Below, piece by piece: positions 48,868 through 57,090 of a DNA stretch of 64,000 nucleotides (positions are counted from its first letter, which is position 1; each line of letters starts with the position of its first letter). The notes beneath the pieces were generated by a model that made no database searches, had not been told where the DNA came from, and saw nothing but the letters and a program-made list of their open reading frames with translations. The stretch lies in contig NZ_SVFW01000012.1 of NCBI RefSeq assembly GCF_015056685.1, positions 1-64,000 of the forward strand. The letters are read 5' to 3'. Source of the stretch: Butyrivibrio sp. Its GTDB lineage: Bacteria; Bacillota; Clostridia; Lachnospirales; Lachnospiraceae. Position numbers and translations under genes: made by a program.

Positions 48868-49689
48868 TTACATAAATTCATGCTCTCTAGCTTTAAAAAA
48901 GTCATAGAAATATCGCACATTTTCCAGCTCGTTCCATTTTGCTATCCTGCAATCAGGTGTATCAAGGTTGTAAATCTTAGCATCAGACAATGTCCCCAGC
49001 ATAAATGGAGAGTGCGTTGCAATAATAAACTGGCAGCCTAAAAGGTGTGACATCCTATTTAACTCTTCCGCAAGTCTAACCTGGTTCGCAGGTGACAAAG
49101 AAACCTCCGGCTCGTCCAAAAGATAAAGGCTATCCGGAACAAGATTGTCCTCAAAATACTGAATTGCTGTTTCTCCATTTGAATATTTTTCCTGTCCAAA
49201 CATGATATAGCCGATTTGTCTGCTTCCTTCTTTTGTTCGCAAGTACTTTTCCGCCTCATCCTTCGTTAAGCCTTTTTGGACATAGTCATAAACCATTCCC
49301 TCAGACAAAACACGTTTTTGCTCGATCTTTTTGATCTCGTAGAGAATGTCCTCACTCTTGATATACCTGCTTGAGTCCGGTATTTTCTTAAACGCTCTGC
49401 CAGTTCGTTCATCATCAGCAAGACTATATCTACACTCATACGAAAACTGCCCACAGTAATCTACAGTTCCATAGGAATTAGAATTAGCATATTCCTTCCC
49501 CTTTAGCATCAGCTTATTTGCAATTACATTCAGGATTGTGGACTTACCTGAGCCATTGTTGCCATACAAAATGGTTATTGATGAAAAGACAAACGGCTCT
49601 ATATCTTTATCTTTGAATACATTGTAAGGATATATATTGGGATTTTTTAATTTTCGATTACTCAACATAAAGCTTGAAAGATAGATCAT
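48868..49689 (-). CDS. AAA/ABC-type ATPase (OLD/SMC-like)
   Basis: A 273-residue ATPase: Walker A GNNGSGKST (43-51), signature-like FGQEKYSNGETAIQYF, Walker B LYLLDEPEVSLSP (about 193) and switch His in IIATHSPF (about 223). This is the AAA_15/ABC-type group seen with predicted defence nucleases. No nuclease partner is adjacent. The start ATG overlaps the stop of the broken dinD gene by ATGA, a typical coupled junction. Confidence 0.88.
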   Translation of the reverse strand: MIYLSSFMLSNRKLKNPNIYPYNVFKDKDIEPFVFSSITILYGNNGSGKSTILNVIANKLMLKGKEYANSNSYGTVDYCGQFSYECRYSLADDERTGRAFKKIPDSSRYIKSEDILYEIKKIEQKRVLSEGMVYDYVQKGLTKDEAEKYLRTKEGSRQIGYIMFGQEKYSNGETAIQYFEDNLVPDSLYLLDEPEVSLSPANQVRLAEELNRMSHLLGCQFIIATHSPFMLGTLSDAKIYNLDTPDCRIAKWNELENVRYFYDFFKAREHEFM

Positions 49690-50144
49690 AGCTCCTCAAA
49701 TAAACTCCTCAATTTTATGCCTGACATCATACTTTTCACACAGCATGTCTCATATAGCCATTCGATTCCAAAGCTTCTCAAAGCCTCTAATTCTATTATA
49801 TTTATTAGTTGTCCCATAAAAAGGACATACGCAAAATAAGTCTGGCCTAGGGCAATAATCGCCTTCTTGGAATCACCATTCATAACTATCAGATAGCATG
49901 CATAACGAGAAAGTTCATAATCTTCAATTGATTTTGGTGCAATTCCCGCCTCAACCATTTTGCCCACTTGGGCAAAATGGTCATCAATACTGGCTTCGCT
50001 GTTGTTGCAAGCCGTTTTCGCTTTATTTAATACTCTTTTAAATTTCGCCCATGATGCATATTCAAGGGCATATTGCAGTTCCTTTGCATACCAAAACTCC
50101 TGTCCATACTCGTTCCCTAACTTTTCTATCACCCAATCTCCCAC
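49686..50144 (-). pseudogene. truncated dinD (DNA damage-inducible protein D) gene
   Basis: Residues 14-112 match DinD (FWYAKELQYALEYASWAKFK, DDHFAQVGKMVEAGIAPKS, DYELSRYACYLIVMNGDSKKAI, ALGQTYFA). The usual N-terminus is missing, with the start lying in the end of the SIMPL gene, and the C-terminal half of the protein is replaced by an unrelated tail. The normal length is about 270. It probably no longer functions as DinD. Confidence 0.7.
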
Positions 50145-50803
50145 ACAACTGTCACAGTATCTGAAACCTCTATATCATCTGGCTCAATGTCCATATCAAA
50201 AGAGCCATCACATTCAGCTGCCATAACAGTATTGCAAATCATATCCCTGCGCATTGGTGCATATTCAAATTGAATCTCACCCCAAGAATAGTCAATATTC
50301 TTGATATCCTTTAAGTTCACACCTGCAGCCATAGTAAGAACTTCAGCCTTAGCCTTGGCATCTGCTACAGCCTTACCCAACAGCTCATTTTTGGATGCTT
50401 CCGGATCTTTTACCGTATAGCTGAGTCTGAAATCAGGATGTATTTCTTTTGCGTTAGCCAGGGCGTAAAGTATTTTGCCGAGCCTTGTATTGTCTGAATC
50501 AAATTCCACCTTAACTACATGTTTGAACTCATAGCCCACAAAGCGCTCTCTCCAGTTCTTATCTTTGGTCTGATAGCTCTCATATTTGGTATCTACGTTG
50601 AACAGAACAGTCTTAACATCAGTTCTATCAAAGCCCTGTTTCTCAAGGATATCCTTCAGAGCTTCAGTATCATTTGAAGACTTCTCAAGAGTCTTGTCGT
50701 ATTCCTTGTTCTGTCCCTCCAGAGTTATTGTAATTCTTGTCATATCAGGTCTTACCTTAAGATTTCCCTTGCCAGTTACCTTTATCGTTCTCTCGTTTGC
50801 CAT
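50129..50803 (-). CDS. SIMPL domain protein (DUF541)
   Basis: A 224-residue protein of the SIMPL/BP26 family: IKVTGKGNLKVRPDMTRITITLEG at the start, ALKDILEKQGFDRTDVKTVLFNV, then the conserved VGYEFKHVVKVEFD and AVADAKAKAEVLTMAAG. No signal peptide is seen, unlike many periplasmic members, so it may be cytoplasmic. Its function is unknown. It ends inside the dinD remnant and follows the ARH gene by 2 bp, so they are co-transcribed. Confidence 0.9.
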   Translation of the reverse strand: MANERTIKVTGKGNLKVRPDMTRITITLEGQNKEYDKTLEKSSNDTEALKDILEKQGFDRTDVKTVLFNVDTKYESYQTKDKNWRERFVGYEFKHVVKVEFDSDNTRLGKILYALANAKEIHPDFRLSYTVKDPEASKNELLGKAVADAKAKAEVLTMAAGVNLKDIKNIDYSWGEIQFEYAPMRRDMICNTVMAAECDGSFDMDIEPDDIEVSDTVTVVWEIG

Positions 50804-50805
50804 AA

Positions 50806-52083
50806 TTACTTTTCCTCCTTTGATATCTCTACAATTGCCTTAATAAGGTCTTTTCTCAGTAAAAAGTTCTCGCTCCAAGGATTTATCATGATTCCTGCTT
50901 CAGATGTATTCCCTGCAAATCCTTCAAGCAGCTGCTCTATATCCATAACTAATGTATCTGAGCCTGCTCCTTTCTCGTATTCTTCACGAGATGTGAATGC
51001 TACTGCCCAAACAGCTCCGTCATTGTCCTCGATGTGCTGAAACTTGAAGGAAAGATCTACATCGGTTCTGAACTCATCGCCAACGGCTACATGATCCAAA
51101 TCCAACTTTTCCGTCAATGCCTGCGGTGCTATTACGGGAACAATGAACCTACCGCCTTCCTTGATTCTCCTGCAGAATGCCTGAACTACGTTTGCAAGAT
51201 TCTCATGTGTCGTCTCAGCACGGAAATCTTTTACCGCAGAAAAGATAACTGAATTGCCTTCAATATCTGTATCATCAGATGAATCCCCATTTCGAATATC
51301 ATCAAAAGCCTGTAAAACTTCAATCATGTCATCTCCAAGTCTGTCACAGGTTTCCACCATCATCTTTATCGGGATTCCATAAAACGCTTCTGCCATTCCG
51401 CCGGCAATGCATGTAAGCGTGTCACAATCTCCGCCAAGTGAAACCGCTGTCCTGATCACGTCTTCAAAATCCGATCCTTCAAGAAAAGCTGTGATTGCCT
51501 CCGGTACTGTTTTCTGGCAGGATTCATCATGATGATATCCAGGTCTTATCTCATCGCATGTGCGGCTCAGATCATAACAAAACTCTTTTGCGATATACTC
51601 TTTTATCTCATTCTTAGTTGCTCCGTTCCTTGCCATGAATATCGCTGCCGCTGTTGCCTCAGCCCCTTTGATTCCTTCAGGATGATTGTGCGTAACCTCA
51701 GCAGTCCACCTGGCCACTTCTCTTGTCTCTTCAATTGTGTCGTACAGCCAACCTACCGATGAAACTCTCATTGCAGAGCCATTACCATAGCTTCCATATG
51801 GCTTGGGTTTCCTGCTACCAAGCCAGTGAACAAATCTTCCGCCATATCCGGAATTGGGATACTTTTTTCCCCAAGCCTGCATCTTTTTAACCAGCTCTTC
51901 CTTGATCTCTTTTTCTCCGGAATCTTTACCTGCTGTCAAGATTGCATCTGCAACAGCTATTGTCATAACAGTATCGTCCGTGAAACGAACTCTTCTGTTC
52001 CACATCTCGAAATCCTTACTCTTATTACCTCTGTCAAATTCATAAGGTGCTCCAACCATATCTCCAAGAATCGCTCCGTACAT
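50806..52083 (-). CDS. ADP-ribosylglycohydrolase with SseB-like C-terminal domain
   Basis: A 425-residue protein. Residues 1-260 form an ARH/DraG domain: MYGAILGDMVGAPYEF, FTDDTVMT (the metal-binding T-D-D), YGNGSAMRVSSVGW, THNHPEGI and GGDCDTLTCIAGGMAEA. It should remove ADP-ribose from proteins or small molecules. Residues 270-420 resemble the SseB family (GGRFIVPVIAP, AVWAVAFTSREEYEKG). It precedes SIMPL by 2 bp and follows the macro-domain gene by about 115 bp including a terminator hairpin (52147-52189). The pairing with a macro protein suggests an ADP-ribose turnover unit. Confidence 0.92.
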   Translation of the reverse strand: MYGAILGDMVGAPYEFDRGNKSKDFEMWNRRVRFTDDTVMTIAVADAILTAGKDSGEKEIKEELVKKMQAWGKKYPNSGYGGRFVHWLGSRKPKPYGSYGNGSAMRVSSVGWLYDTIEETREVARWTAEVTHNHPEGIKGAEATAAAIFMARNGATKNEIKEYIAKEFCYDLSRTCDEIRPGYHHDESCQKTVPEAITAFLEGSDFEDVIRTAVSLGGDCDTLTCIAGGMAEAFYGIPIKMMVETCDRLGDDMIEVLQAFDDIRNGDSSDDTDIEGNSVIFSAVKDFRAETTHENLANVVQAFCRRIKEGGRFIVPVIAPQALTEKLDLDHVAVGDEFRTDVDLSFKFQHIEDNDGAVWAVAFTSREEYEKGAGSDTLVMDIEQLLEGFAGNTSEAGIMINPWSENFLLRKDLIKAIVEISKEEK

Positions 52084-52146
52084 ATCTGCCTCCTATCCGC
52101 TTGCGCTGTTTGCTCCCTTGTTATGAGATAAGTATAGAAAAACGAA

Positions 52147-52189
52147 AAGGAGAAGTGGTCACTTGCCAGGTGACTTTTCACTTCTCCTT
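52147..52189 (-). terminator. hairpin between the macro and ARH genes
   Basis: AAGGAGAAGTG (52147-52157) and CACTTCTCCTT (52179-52189) pair over 11 bases with further inner pairs (GTCAC/GTGAC); on the minus strand TTTTCGTTTTT follows. It terminates the macro gene, at least in part. Confidence 0.7.
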
Positions 52190-52198
52190 AAAAATCCT

Positions 52199-53287
52199 TT
52201 ATTGTAGAGCTCCCAAACACTCTTGTTTGTTCTTAAACAATGTCAGGTTTATCTCCATCATGTCATATATTCCATGGCTAATATAGTATCCAACTATCAA
52301 ATCAAACTTACTGCTAGGCGATAGGGCAATTCCGGCTCTTTGCAAAAGATCTGTCGTCTCATCCATAGAAAGTTCAAGCGCTATAGCAAATGCTACGGCC
52401 GTCTTCTTACTTGGCTTATAATGCTTCTTAGTCTTGATATCGGAAAATACCTTCTTCGTTATGTTGGCTTTCTTGTAAACCGATACATCATCCAATCCAC
52501 TCTTATCAATCAGTTGGAATAGCTTTTCCTGAAAGCTCTCTGACGGAGAATCCAAAAGTTCATCCAAACTCATGCCTTCAGGTGCAGCCATAGCCATCAG
52601 TTTCATTTCTGGCGCACCATCTTCAAATTCCTCTAAAGCTCCTGCATCAGCGCAAGTCTCACATCCATCAACACTTCCTATCTCATCAAGACCATATCTT
52701 GCACGTAGTCTTGCGTTCCTTACACCTCTGTCGCCGTATTCTCGATGATAGCTGCGCTTCACATAGTTCTCATCAATATAACCCTGAACATCAGAGTAGA
52801 CCTTTCCGGATAATTCGAAAGCTTTTCTATCAAACACAACCAGGATAATAGACATCTCGTGTTCAAAAAGGAACTGCTGTATAACAGATGTCGCTATCTG
52901 AAGCGCCTTATCCTTAGGGAACCCATATACTCCGGTAGCGATAAGTGGAAAAGCAATACTATTGCAGCCATTCTCCAAGGCTAAATTCAAGGACTTCTCA
53001 TAACAGCTTCTAAGTACATCGAACTCACCTTTATCGCCGCCCTCCCACCATGGGCCGCTGGCATGGATAATGTATTTCGCATTCAGATTAAATGCCGGAG
53101 TAATACCTACTTCACCAGGTTCAAGTCTTCCGATCTTCTTTCGTTCAGCAAGAAGCTCCTCTTCCCCTGCAGCTTTATATATGGCAGAATCAACGCCACC
53201 ACCAATAGCTACTTCTGGATTAGCAGTGTTTACTATGACGTCTGCTTTTACTTTTGTAATATCATTCCTGATAATTTGAAATGGCAT
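52199..53287 (-). CDS. macro-domain protein with C-terminal HTH-like domain
   Basis: A 362-residue protein. Residues 1-155 form a macro domain: NDITKVKADVIVNTANPEVAIGGGVDSAIY, YIIHASGPWW and LIATGVYGFPKDKAL, the ADP-ribose-binding loops. Residues 175-200 (NARLRARYGLDEIG) are a basic link. Residues 245-355 (SFQEKLFQLIDKSG, DVSVYKKANITKKVFSDI, SMDETTDLLQRAGIALSPSSKFDLIVGYYI) look like an XRE-type domain fused to macro proteins in Clostridia. It likely binds or hydrolyses ADP-ribose and could act as a regulator. Confidence 0.9.
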   Translation of the reverse strand: MPFQIIRNDITKVKADVIVNTANPEVAIGGGVDSAIYKAAGEEELLAERKKIGRLEPGEVGITPAFNLNAKYIIHASGPWWEGGDKGEFDVLRSCYEKSLNLALENGCNSIAFPLIATGVYGFPKDKALQIATSVIQQFLFEHEMSIILVVFDRKAFELSGKVYSDVQGYIDENYVKRSYHREYGDRGVRNARLRARYGLDEIGSVDGCETCADAGALEEFEDGAPEMKLMAMAAPEGMSLDELLDSPSESFQEKLFQLIDKSGLDDVSVYKKANITKKVFSDIKTKKHYKPSKKTAVAFAIALELSMDETTDLLQRAGIALSPSSKFDLIVGYYISHGIYDMMEINLTLFKNKQECLGALQ

Positions 53288-53373
53288 TTAGTCCTCCACA
53301 AATGCATTCGTAATTGTTGATGTCCGCCCTATTATTTTCACAGGCGTTGGCATTCTAAAAACATTTTTCACCA

Positions 53374-53688
53374 TTACTCACTATCCTCATCCATCGTCTC
53401 AATCAAGAAACTCACTGGCCTAAATCCGTCATTACAGGAAATCATCGCGGACTTAGGATTCTTCATCCAGCCATCATAAAAGTTTTCTCCGCCATGGGCT
53501 AATGTCATCACAAAAGGCGAAACTGTCTCCCATGCACTTTCACAGAAACCTTCCGGTCTTTCCCATCCATTGCAGACAAAAGTCTGTCCGAGCTTCATGA
53601 AACAAGCATGTTCTATTGGGTTTTCATACTCTGCCATAAGATCCTCATACTTGGCAATCTTCTTAACCGTGATTCTAACCTTCTTCAT
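53374..53688 (-). CDS. TIGR04076 family protein
   Basis: A 104-residue protein: KVRITVKKIAKYEDLMAEYE, then CFMKLGQTFVCNGWERPEGFCESAWETVSPFVMTLAHGG. This matches TIGR04076, a family of small proteins with conserved Cys and His/Glu positions (about 29, 41 and 53) but no defined role. It lies 4 bp downstream of a 61-residue gene in the same operon and 87 bp upstream of the macro gene. Confidence 0.85.
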   Translation of the reverse strand: MKKVRITVKKIAKYEDLMAEYENPIEHACFMKLGQTFVCNGWERPEGFCESAWETVSPFVMTLAHGGENFYDGWMKNPKSAMISCNDGFRPVSFLIETMDEDSE

Positions 53689-53691
53689 ATC

Positions 53692-53877
53692 TCACACCTT
53701 TAATGGCCACTCAGAGCCAACGTCCAGTCCATTCTCCGTAAGCCAGTCATCTTCAACTGACACAAGTTTCTCATTCCCAGCATCATCCACAAGAGTAACT
53801 GATACCTTAGGCTTCTGTCCCGACTGTAATTCCTCGCAGCCATAATCCCCATCAAATATCTGCTTTATTTTCCACAT
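53692..53877 (-). CDS. small hypothetical protein upstream of the TIGR04076 gene
   Basis: A 61-residue acidic protein, MWKIKQIFDGDYGCEELQSG to EWPLKV. Strand-rich, with one Cys. A ribosome binding site (AGGATTTTAAGA) is moderate. It is probably real because it is packed 3 bp from the next gene. No family is recognised beyond resemblance to small proteins that accompany TIGR04076 genes. Confidence 0.55.
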   Translation of the reverse strand: MWKIKQIFDGDYGCEELQSGQKPKVSVTLVDDAGNEKLVSVEDDWLTENGLDVGSEWPLKV

Positions 53878-53940
53878 ATCTTCTTAAAATCCTTCCTCAT
53901 AACACAAGCCATCATCCTTTCCTATAACAACCCTTTTTAT

Positions 53941-53989
53941 CATTATATGAAATCCCACTTGTATTTGCTTTATTTTTCTTTCATAATAT
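53941..53989. repeat. dispersed promoter-like repeat
   Basis: CATTATATGAAATCCCACTT followed by GTATTTGCTTTATTTTTCTTTCATAA matches 27199-27247 and 37238-37285, and its end also resembles 40265-40287. On the minus strand it carries a TATAAT box. It stands upstream of minus-strand genes in three places, so it could be a shared promoter region carried by recombination. Confidence 0.5.
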
Positions 53990-54002
53990 TTCTGTGGAAA
54001 AA

Positions 54003-54815
54003 TCATGTCTTTAGCGATCTAACATGAAGAACATAACCTGATGGTATCTGTCTTGGAGAATAACCTGTTATGCCTTTAAACACACGGTTAAAATTTCTAA
54101 TGGTATTAAATCCTGTCTCAGCAAGCAATTCATTATAAGACATATCAGGATCTGATTCCAAAAGGTCTATAGCGTGACTTATACGTATTACATTTAGATA
54201 TTGAGAAAAAGTCATGCCAGACATCGTCTTAAATGCCCTGGAAAAATATGCGTCAGACATATTCATAAATGATGCAGCATCATGAAAAGAAAGAGTATCA
54301 TAATGATTATCTATCTCTGACAAAAGTCTTTTATATCTGACCACAGCAAAATAATGCTCACTGTCTTTTTGGATCATTTCTTCGTTTCTTATGACATCTA
54401 CCATAAGTTCAGTTGTGATAGAATTTATCAACTCTACATAGAACAATCCTTTGTTTTGATACTCATCATAGATTTTCAAAATCCTATCCTTAATATGGTA
54501 TCGGTCTTTAATAAATGGGGTCTTAAAACGGTAATCCTTACTATTATGATCCGGATTCTTTTCAAATTGAGCTATGTATATAGTGGTCCCTTCATCGCTT
54601 TCGATACTATGTATGCTCTCTCCATAGCAAAAGAGACAGTAATCTGGTGTCAATTCATAAACTCTACCTTCCAAAATTACTTTCGCTTTCCCACAGGTAC
54701 ATACTATAAGCTCAGTTTCAAAATGCCAGTGCGGATTTTTGTGAAGATTAAGAAATTTGTTTACATAGATATGCAAGCCTTTGTCAAAAGCAAGATGTTC
54801 AAAATTGGCAAGCAT
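54003..54815 (-). CDS. AraC-family transcriptional regulator
   Basis: A protein of about 270 residues starting MLANFEHLAFDKGLHIYVNK, with GGAGG eight bases upstream (an upstream ATG at 54830 is less good). Residues 1-150 form an AraC-type cupin sensory domain (HWHFETELIVCTCGKAKVILEG). The C-terminal double HTH is complete (SFHDAASFMNMSDAYFSRAFKTMSGMTFSQYLNVIRI and GFNTIRNFNRVFKGITGYSPRQ). It diverges from the alpha/beta hydrolase at 55042 across a 230-bp region that contains a long palindrome, so it probably controls that gene. Confidence 0.92.
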   Translation of the reverse strand: MLANFEHLAFDKGLHIYVNKFLNLHKNPHWHFETELIVCTCGKAKVILEGRVYELTPDYCLFCYGESIHSIESDEGTTIYIAQFEKNPDHNSKDYRFKTPFIKDRYHIKDRILKIYDEYQNKGLFYVELINSITTELMVDVIRNEEMIQKDSEHYFAVVRYKRLLSEIDNHYDTLSFHDAASFMNMSDAYFSRAFKTMSGMTFSQYLNVIRISHAIDLLESDPDMSYNELLAETGFNTIRNFNRVFKGITGYSPRQIPSGYVLHVRSLKT

Positions 54816-54962
54816 GAGAAATACCTCCATGTGAGTATATTTTAATTTTAGTTCTATCTTCTTTTACTTACAAGATTTGAGACAAATAATGTCTATAAAA
54901 TGACAATAGATTTCTTTAATTCACTGTTGGCTAGTGACACAATATAGTTACACACATGGGGT

Positions 54963-54996
54963 GAACGAGGATATATTTTGATATTTATCCTCGTTC
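54963..54996. promoter_or_regulatory. palindrome between the AraC regulator and the hydrolase
   Basis: GAACGAGGATA (54963-54973) and TATCCTCGTTC (54986-54996) are perfect inverted arms 12 nt apart. It lies in the intergenic region, immediately upstream of the hydrolase start. It is a candidate operator or an attenuator hairpin. Confidence 0.45.
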
Positions 54997-55041
54997 AAAA
55001 AGCATATGAAAAAAGATAATGTGGGGAAAGGAAGAAAAAAC

Positions 55042-56910
55042 ATGAAAAAGAAAAATCGATTATGGCTAATAATTGCTCTATGCTGCATGGTTATCAGCAT
55101 TATAGGGTCAAGCCTAATTCAGACCGCAGGGGGAAAGGTCGAAATTCGAAAGCTTAACCTTGTTATCAGCAATGATGATACTTTGTATGCACAAATGTAT
55201 ATTCCAAAAGATGCTACTGCCGATCACAAATTACCTCTTGTAGTCCTTCAACACGGTAGTCAACACAATTTGCAAATGCAAGACATGAATATGGTAGAGC
55301 TTGCAAGACGTGGCTTCATTGTTATTTCAGGTGATGCTCTTGGGCACGGATCATCTACTCCTCGTGGTATGGTTAACAATCCGGCTCTTAATTTTGCTAA
55401 TGTTCAGATTCTTATTGATTATGCCTGTGCTAACATGGACAACATTGACACAAGCAAAATTGGTATCTGCGGTCATTCTATGGGAGCAGCAATCATACTG
55501 AGCACATTACAGCACTATGTAGAGGAAGGTTATAAAGGCGGAGAGAATAAAATTGCCGCAGCTCTCGAAATCGGTTATGATCCCGCTTATGAAGCTTGGG
55601 AATTCGATGGTGTGGACGGCCCAGTTTATGCCGACAGCAATTGGGGAGTAATCGCAGGCAAATATGATGAGTATTTCTTCCGTCAGGAAGATACAAATAA
55701 TGATCCGGCGCATATACTTGAAAGTCAGGCCGCACTTAATTTTGTTCGTCAGGCTGATCCAAGTGCGCAGGGACCTGTTGAAGAAGGAAAATACTATACC
55801 GGTCAGATAAATGGTAAAACCGTATCACGTGTATATTACCAGAATCCTGAAATACATCCACAAAATGTATTCTCACGTAATACTTCTCATGATGTAATTG
55901 AGTTCTTTTATAATACACTTGGAACCCCTGATGGTCATGAAAATATTAGTCCAGACAATCAGGTATGGCTTATCAAACAGCTCTTTAATCTCCTTGGACT
56001 TATAGGTATGCTCCTGTTCTTATTCCCATTCGCATGTTGGATCATGGACGCAGTACCATTCTTCTCAAGTCTTCGTGCTGATAAAGAACTCCCTCCTGCT
56101 CCAGCCCTGACAACAGCAAAGAGCAAGGTTATTTATTGGATATTCTTTTGTATTAATATGCTTCTTCCAGCAGCACTTGCAATGCCGGTAATGCACAATC
56201 TTATCGGAAAAGAATCGTTTGCTCCGGCAACAGCAAATAGTTGGTTTGGTGAAGGATCAACAAATGAAATAGCTGCATGGGCTTTAATCTCTGGTGCATG
56301 CATCCTCATTGTTTTCCTGATCAACTACTTTGTGTTTAGCAAAAAAGATGGTGCAACACCTGAAACCTGGGGAATAAAGATATCTGTTGGTAACTTCTTT
56401 AAGAGTTTACTGCTCGCATTTATTACATTCCTCACAGTATATTTGATCGTATTCGTAGCAGATTTCTTCTTTACAACAGATTTTAGATTCTGGCTTATCG
56501 CAATGAGAACTTTCAATGCCAACAAAGTCCTTTACTGGATTGCTTATGTACCAGCATTTATTATTTTCTACCTTGTTAACAATATCATGGTAAATGGTGG
56601 AAACCGCGTTGATGGAAGACCAGACTGGGTCGTAACACTTGTGAGCTGCCTTGCAAATGCATGTGGTATCGTATTGCTTCTTGCCATTCAGTATATTGTC
56701 TATATTAATACTGGAGCATTTACCTTCAATGCCATGCGTACACATAATCTGTTCCCATTTGTTGTACTTGTTCCAGCTGCAACAATCATCACAAGAAAGT
56801 ATTTCAAGGAAAATGGAAATATTTATCTTGGTGCCTTTACCATAGGTATGATATACACTATGATGCAGGTCACTCAAGTAGCTATGAACACTGGCCTTAT
56901 TAATGGCTAA
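55042..56910 (+). CDS. membrane-bound alpha/beta hydrolase
   Basis: A protein of about 622 residues. The start at ATG 55042 (MKKKNRLWLIIALCC) has AAAGGAAG seven bases upstream; an earlier ATG (55006) lacks one. After an N-terminal membrane segment, an alpha/beta-hydrolase domain (about 40-310) shows PLVVLQHGSQH and the nucleophile elbow GICGHSMGAA (Ser about 153). The C-terminal half (about 320-622) has some seven membrane helices. Esterase or lipase action at the membrane face is likely; the fused membrane part could bind a lipid. Regulation by the divergent AraC gene is inferred. Confidence 0.85.
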   Translation: MKKKNRLWLIIALCCMVISIIGSSLIQTAGGKVEIRKLNLVISNDDTLYAQMYIPKDATADHKLPLVVLQHGSQHNLQMQDMNMVELARRGFIVISGDALGHGSSTPRGMVNNPALNFANVQILIDYACANMDNIDTSKIGICGHSMGAAIILSTLQHYVEEGYKGGENKIAAALEIGYDPAYEAWEFDGVDGPVYADSNWGVIAGKYDEYFFRQEDTNNDPAHILESQAALNFVRQADPSAQGPVEEGKYYTGQINGKTVSRVYYQNPEIHPQNVFSRNTSHDVIEFFYNTLGTPDGHENISPDNQVWLIKQLFNLLGLIGMLLFLFPFACWIMDAVPFFSSLRADKELPPAPALTTAKSKVIYWIFFCINMLLPAALAMPVMHNLIGKESFAPATANSWFGEGSTNEIAAWALISGACILIVFLINYFVFSKKDGATPETWGIKISVGNFFKSLLLAFITFLTVYLIVFVADFFFTTDFRFWLIAMRTFNANKVLYWIAYVPAFIIFYLVNNIMVNGGNRVDGRPDWVVTLVSCLANACGIVLLLAIQYIVYINTGAFTFNAMRTHNLFPFVVLVPAATIITRKYFKENGNIYLGAFTIGMIYTMMQVTQVAMNTGLING

Positions 56911-56917
56911 AAAAAAT

Positions 56918-56961
56918 GAACATGTAGAAAGCTGCAGTTACTATATGCTTTCTACATGTTC
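56918..56961 (+). terminator. strong intrinsic terminator
   Basis: GAACATGTAGAAAGC pairs perfectly with GCTTTCTACATGTTC (15 bp, 14-nt loop), followed by TTTTATTG. It closes the hydrolase gene and separates it from the minus-strand cluster. Confidence 0.85.
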
Positions 56962-56983
56962 TTTTATTGCTTTCAAAAAGCCC

Positions 56984-57090
56984 TCACGCCGATGGCAAAT
57001 AATAAATCTTGCCATTTTTAGAGATAAGTTGAGCTTCCTTATCATACAGAAGCGTATTGTCCTTTATTTGGTCTCTTGATTTAGTATGCC
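56984..57090 (-). pseudogene. possible C-terminal gene remnant
   Basis: The minus strand reads TKSRDQIKDNTLLYDKEAQL, then ISKNGKIYYLPSA and stop. Composition is protein-like (Lys/Asp/Tyr). It overlaps the last codons of the gene at 57081 in another frame and has no start. The family is not recognised, so this is offered only as a likely remnant. Confidence 0.3.

Noticed and set aside
49960..49990. Perfect palindrome around GGGCAAAATGG
   Set aside because: It falls inside the conserved DinD sequence (DDHFAQVGKMVE) and is explained by codon use; no operator role is supported.
56407..56877. 156-residue minus-strand ORF inside the hydrolase gene
   Set aside because: It is cysteine- and isoleucine-rich but antisense to membrane helices, which routinely generate such frames.
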